A stretch of DNA of 8,362 nt from an uncultured beta proteobacterium. GTDB lineage: Bacteria; Pseudomonadota; Gammaproteobacteria; Burkholderiales; Burkholderiaceae_C. The translations under genes and the position numbers were made by a program. The DNA is taken from positions 1 through 8,362 of the forward strand of contig CAILKA010000603.1 of the NCBI GenBank assembly GCA_903834645.1, in the 5' to 3' direction. Positions 6,657 to 8,362 of this stretch are shown here, piece after piece; position 1 is the stretch's first letter, and every line of letters begins with the position of its first letter. The notes beneath the pieces were generated by a model that saw nothing but the letters and a program-made list of their open reading frames with translations, searched no databases and was not told where the DNA came from.

Positions 6657-6692
6657 CCCCGCAACCCCATCACACACGCATCCGAGTCCTAA

Positions 6693-8003
6693 ATGGCCGT
6701 CACCGTCGAAACCCTTGAGAAACTGGAACGCCGCATCACTCTGTCCGTGTCCGCACTGGACATCGGTCAGGAGGTGGAGTCGCGCTTGCGCCGGCTTGCC
6801 CGGACCGTCAAGGCAGACGGCTTTCGCCCGGGAAAGGTGCCGATGTCCGTCGTCGCGCAGCGCTACGGCTACTCGGTTCAGATGGACGTGATGAACGATC
6901 GCGTCGGCAAGGCCTTCAGCGACGCCGCGTCGCAGGCCAGCCTGCGCGTGGCGGGAACTCCGCGCATCGAGCCCAAGCCCGAGGCGCCCGAGGGGCAGAT
7001 GCTGTTCGACGCCACGTTCGAGGTCTACCCTGAGGTGTCCCTCGCAGATCTGGCCGGGGTCGAGGTGGAGCGTGTCGCCTCGGAAGTGACCGATGCCGCC
7101 GTTGACCGTACGCTCGAGATCCTGCGCAAGCAAAGACGTACCTACGCGCAGCGCCCGCAGGCCGAGGGAGCGGCCGAGGGCGACCGTGTGACGATCGACT
7201 TCGAAGGCAAGATCGACGGCGAGCCCTTCTCAGGCGGCAAGGCCGAAGACTTCTCCTTCGTGATCGGCGAGGGTCAGATGCTCGAGCAGTTCGACAAGGG
7301 CGTGCGCGGCATGAAGGTGGGCCAGAGCAAGACCTTCCCGCTGAAGTTTCCGGACGATTACCAAGGCCGTGATGTCGCCGGCAAAGAAGCCGACTTCATG
7401 GTGACCATGAAGAAGATCGAGGTGGGCGTGCTGCCAGAGGTGGGCGACGCATTCGCCAAGTCGCTGGGCGTTCAGGAGGCCACCGTGGCGGGCCTGCGCG
7501 ACGACATCCGCCGCAACCTCGAGCGCGAGCTGAAGTTCCGGCTGCAGGCTCGCAACAAGGCCGCCGTGATGGACGCGCTGCTGGCCAGCGCGACGTTGGA
7601 GCTCCCGCGTGCGCTCGTCTCCGACGAGGTCGAGCGCATGGCCGAGGCCGCCCGCGAGGATCTGAAGAAGCGCGGCGTCAAGGATCCTCAGTCCGTGCAA
7701 CTGCCTGCGGAGCTGTTCCAGGCCCAGGCCGAGCGCCGCGTGCGGCTGGGGCTGGTGGTGGCCGAACTCGTGCGCAGCGAGGGGCTGCGCGCCAAGCCCG
7801 AACAGTTGCAGCGGCACATCGAGGAGCTCAGCCAGAGCTACGAGAAGCCCGCCGAGGTGATGCGCTATTACCTGGGTGACCGCCAGCGCATGGCCGAGGT
7901 GGAGGCTGTGGTGATTGAGAACAACGTGACCGAGCACGTGCTCGGCCGGGTCAAGGTCGTGGACAAGGCCGTGCCCTTCGACGAACTGATGGCTGCCGCG
8001 TGA
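6693..8003 (+). CDS. tig: Trigger factor, ribosome-associated chaperone and prolyl isomerase
   Basis: Trigger factor binds the ribosome beside the exit tunnel and shields emerging chains. The protein has 436 residues, the usual length. The N-terminal ribosome-binding domain (about 1-115) carries the signature GFRPGKVP at 43-50. The FKBP-type peptidyl-prolyl isomerase domain runs from about 163 to 243 (GDRVTIDFEGKIDGEPFSGG to VTMKKIEV). The helical C-terminal chaperone domain covers about 250-425. The ATG at 6693 (MAVTVETLEKLERR) fits the family start, though the Shine-Dalgarno sequence is weak. It follows tRNA-Leu by 36 bases and precedes clpP by 31 bases, the conserved tig-clpP arrangement. 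No promoter or terminator is evident inside the unit. Nothing is missing or unusual in the domains. Confidence 0.98.
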   Translation: MAVTVETLEKLERRITLSVSALDIGQEVESRLRRLARTVKADGFRPGKVPMSVVAQRYGYSVQMDVMNDRVGKAFSDAASQASLRVAGTPRIEPKPEAPEGQMLFDATFEVYPEVSLADLAGVEVERVASEVTDAAVDRTLEILRKQRRTYAQRPQAEGAAEGDRVTIDFEGKIDGEPFSGGKAEDFSFVIGEGQMLEQFDKGVRGMKVGQSKTFPLKFPDDYQGRDVAGKEADFMVTMKKIEVGVLPEVGDAFAKSLGVQEATVAGLRDDIRRNLERELKFRLQARNKAAVMDALLASATLELPRALVSDEVERMAEAAREDLKKRGVKDPQSVQLPAELFQAQAERRVRLGLVVAELVRSEGLRAKPEQLQRHIEELSQSYEKPAEVMRYYLGDRQRMAEVEAVVIENNVTEHVLGRVKVVDKAVPFDELMAAA

Positions 8004-8023
8004 GGCGCCGTCTCCATCCTGCC

Positions 8024-8027
8024 AGGA
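8024..8027 (+). promoter_or_regulatory. Ribosome-binding site of clpP
   Basis: GGAG lies seven bases before the ATG at 8035. It is the clearest Shine-Dalgarno sequence in the window and fixes the clpP start. It falls in the 31-base tig-clpP gap, which has no terminator or promoter that I can see. Confidence 0.7.
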
Positions 8028-8034
8028 GTAGCTG

Positions 8035-8362
8035 ATGAGCGCCCTCGAAACCGTCGGTCTGGGCATGGTGCCCATCGTCATCGAACAGTCCGGTCGTGGC
8101 GAGCGCGCCTACGACATCTACAGCCGGCTGCTGCGCGAGCGCATCATCTTCCTGGTCGGCCCGGTGAACGACCACAGCGCCAACCTCGTGTGCGCGCAGA
8201 TGTTGTTCCTGGAGAGCGAGAACCCTGACAAGGACATTTTTCTCTATATCAATTCGCCTGGCGGCAGTGTCAGTGCAGGCTTGGCCATCTACGACACCAT
8301 GCAGTTCATCAAGCCGGATGTGTCGACGCTTTGCATGGGCATCGCAGCGAGCATGGGATCCT
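8035..8362 (+). CDS. clpP: ATP-dependent Clp protease proteolytic subunit, 3' end missing
   Basis: ClpP is the serine protease that forms the double-heptamer chamber and works with ClpX or ClpA to degrade tagged and misfolded proteins. The first 109 codons are present and the gene runs off the right edge; full-length ClpP is about 200 residues. It begins MSALETVGLGMVPIVIEQSG, then RGERAYDIYSRLLRERIIFL, the usual N-terminus. SPGGSV at 74-79 provides the oxyanion-hole glycines. The catalytic Ser106 is in GIAASMG at 102-108, just before the cut. The catalytic His and Asp would lie beyond the window. It is co-directional with tig and follows it by 31 bases, so it is probably co-transcribed; clpX and often lon normally follow. 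Confidence 0.97.
   Translation, partial: MSALETVGLGMVPIVIEQSGRGERAYDIYSRLLRERIIFLVGPVNDHSANLVCAQMLFLESENPDKDIFLYINSPGGSVSAGLAIYDTMQFIKPDVSTLCMGIAASMGS

Noticed and set aside
7230..8081. Minus-strand open frame (283 codons) opposite tig and the start of clpP
   Set aside because: It crosses two well-supported genes antisense. The His/Leu/Ala-rich product is a by-product of tig codon usage.
2..8361. CTCGAG at the left edge and GGATCC at the right edge, which could suggest a cloned restriction fragment
   Set aside because: Both hexamers also occur inside the window (for example CTCGAG near 3377 and 7281, GGATCC near 336, 3335 and 7682), and both edge copies encode expected residues of LeuA and ClpP.

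Overview
The window looks like ordinary chromosome of a GC-rich betaproteobacterium, most likely of the order Burkholderiales. This rests on the protein sequences of LeuA, trigger factor and ClpP, on the high GC at third codon positions, and on the GCTAAAATC-type -10 element ahead of the tRNA-Leu/tig unit. I cannot name a genus without a search. Coding density is high: the longest gap is about 120 bases. I see no insertion sequence, phage gene, CRISPR array or obvious sign of recent transfer.

Layout. (1) Positions 2-1441, plus strand: 3' part of leuA, 2-isopropylmalate synthase (leucine biosynthesis), cut by the left edge. (2) 1442-1521: short gap with a plausible promoter. (3) 1522-2592, plus: a PBP7/PbpG-type D-alanyl-D-alanine endopeptidase with a TTG start, a signal peptide and a basic linker. 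(4) 2644-3423, minus: an IclR-family transcriptional regulator, convergent with pbpG. (5) 3487-6450, minus: a compact hpnC-hpnD-hpnE cluster, read from right to left, encoding the three-step route from farnesyl diphosphate to squalene. (6) 6451-6569: divergent gap with a -10 element for the rightward unit. (7) 6570-6656, plus: tRNA-Leu with anticodon UAG. (8) 6693-8003, plus: tig, trigger factor. (9) 8035 to the right edge, plus: 5' part of clpP, the ClpP protease subunit.

How the genes work together. hpnC, hpnD and hpnE form one functional unit: HpnD makes presqualene diphosphate, HpnC converts it to hydroxysqualene, and HpnE reduces that to squalene, the usual precursor of hopanoid membrane lipids. 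hpnC and hpnD overlap by four bases and hpnD and hpnE are 10 bases apart, so they are almost certainly one transcript. The iclR gene follows on the same strand after 63 bases, which hold a candidate promoter of its own. No squalene-hopene cyclase gene is visible here. On the right, tRNA-Leu, tig and clpP form the start of the protein folding and turnover locus that usually continues into clpX and lon.

I did not find a previously undescribed system. The most useful second looks are the fate of the squalene, the role of the adjacent IclR regulator, and the likely tRNA-to-tig read-through transcript.
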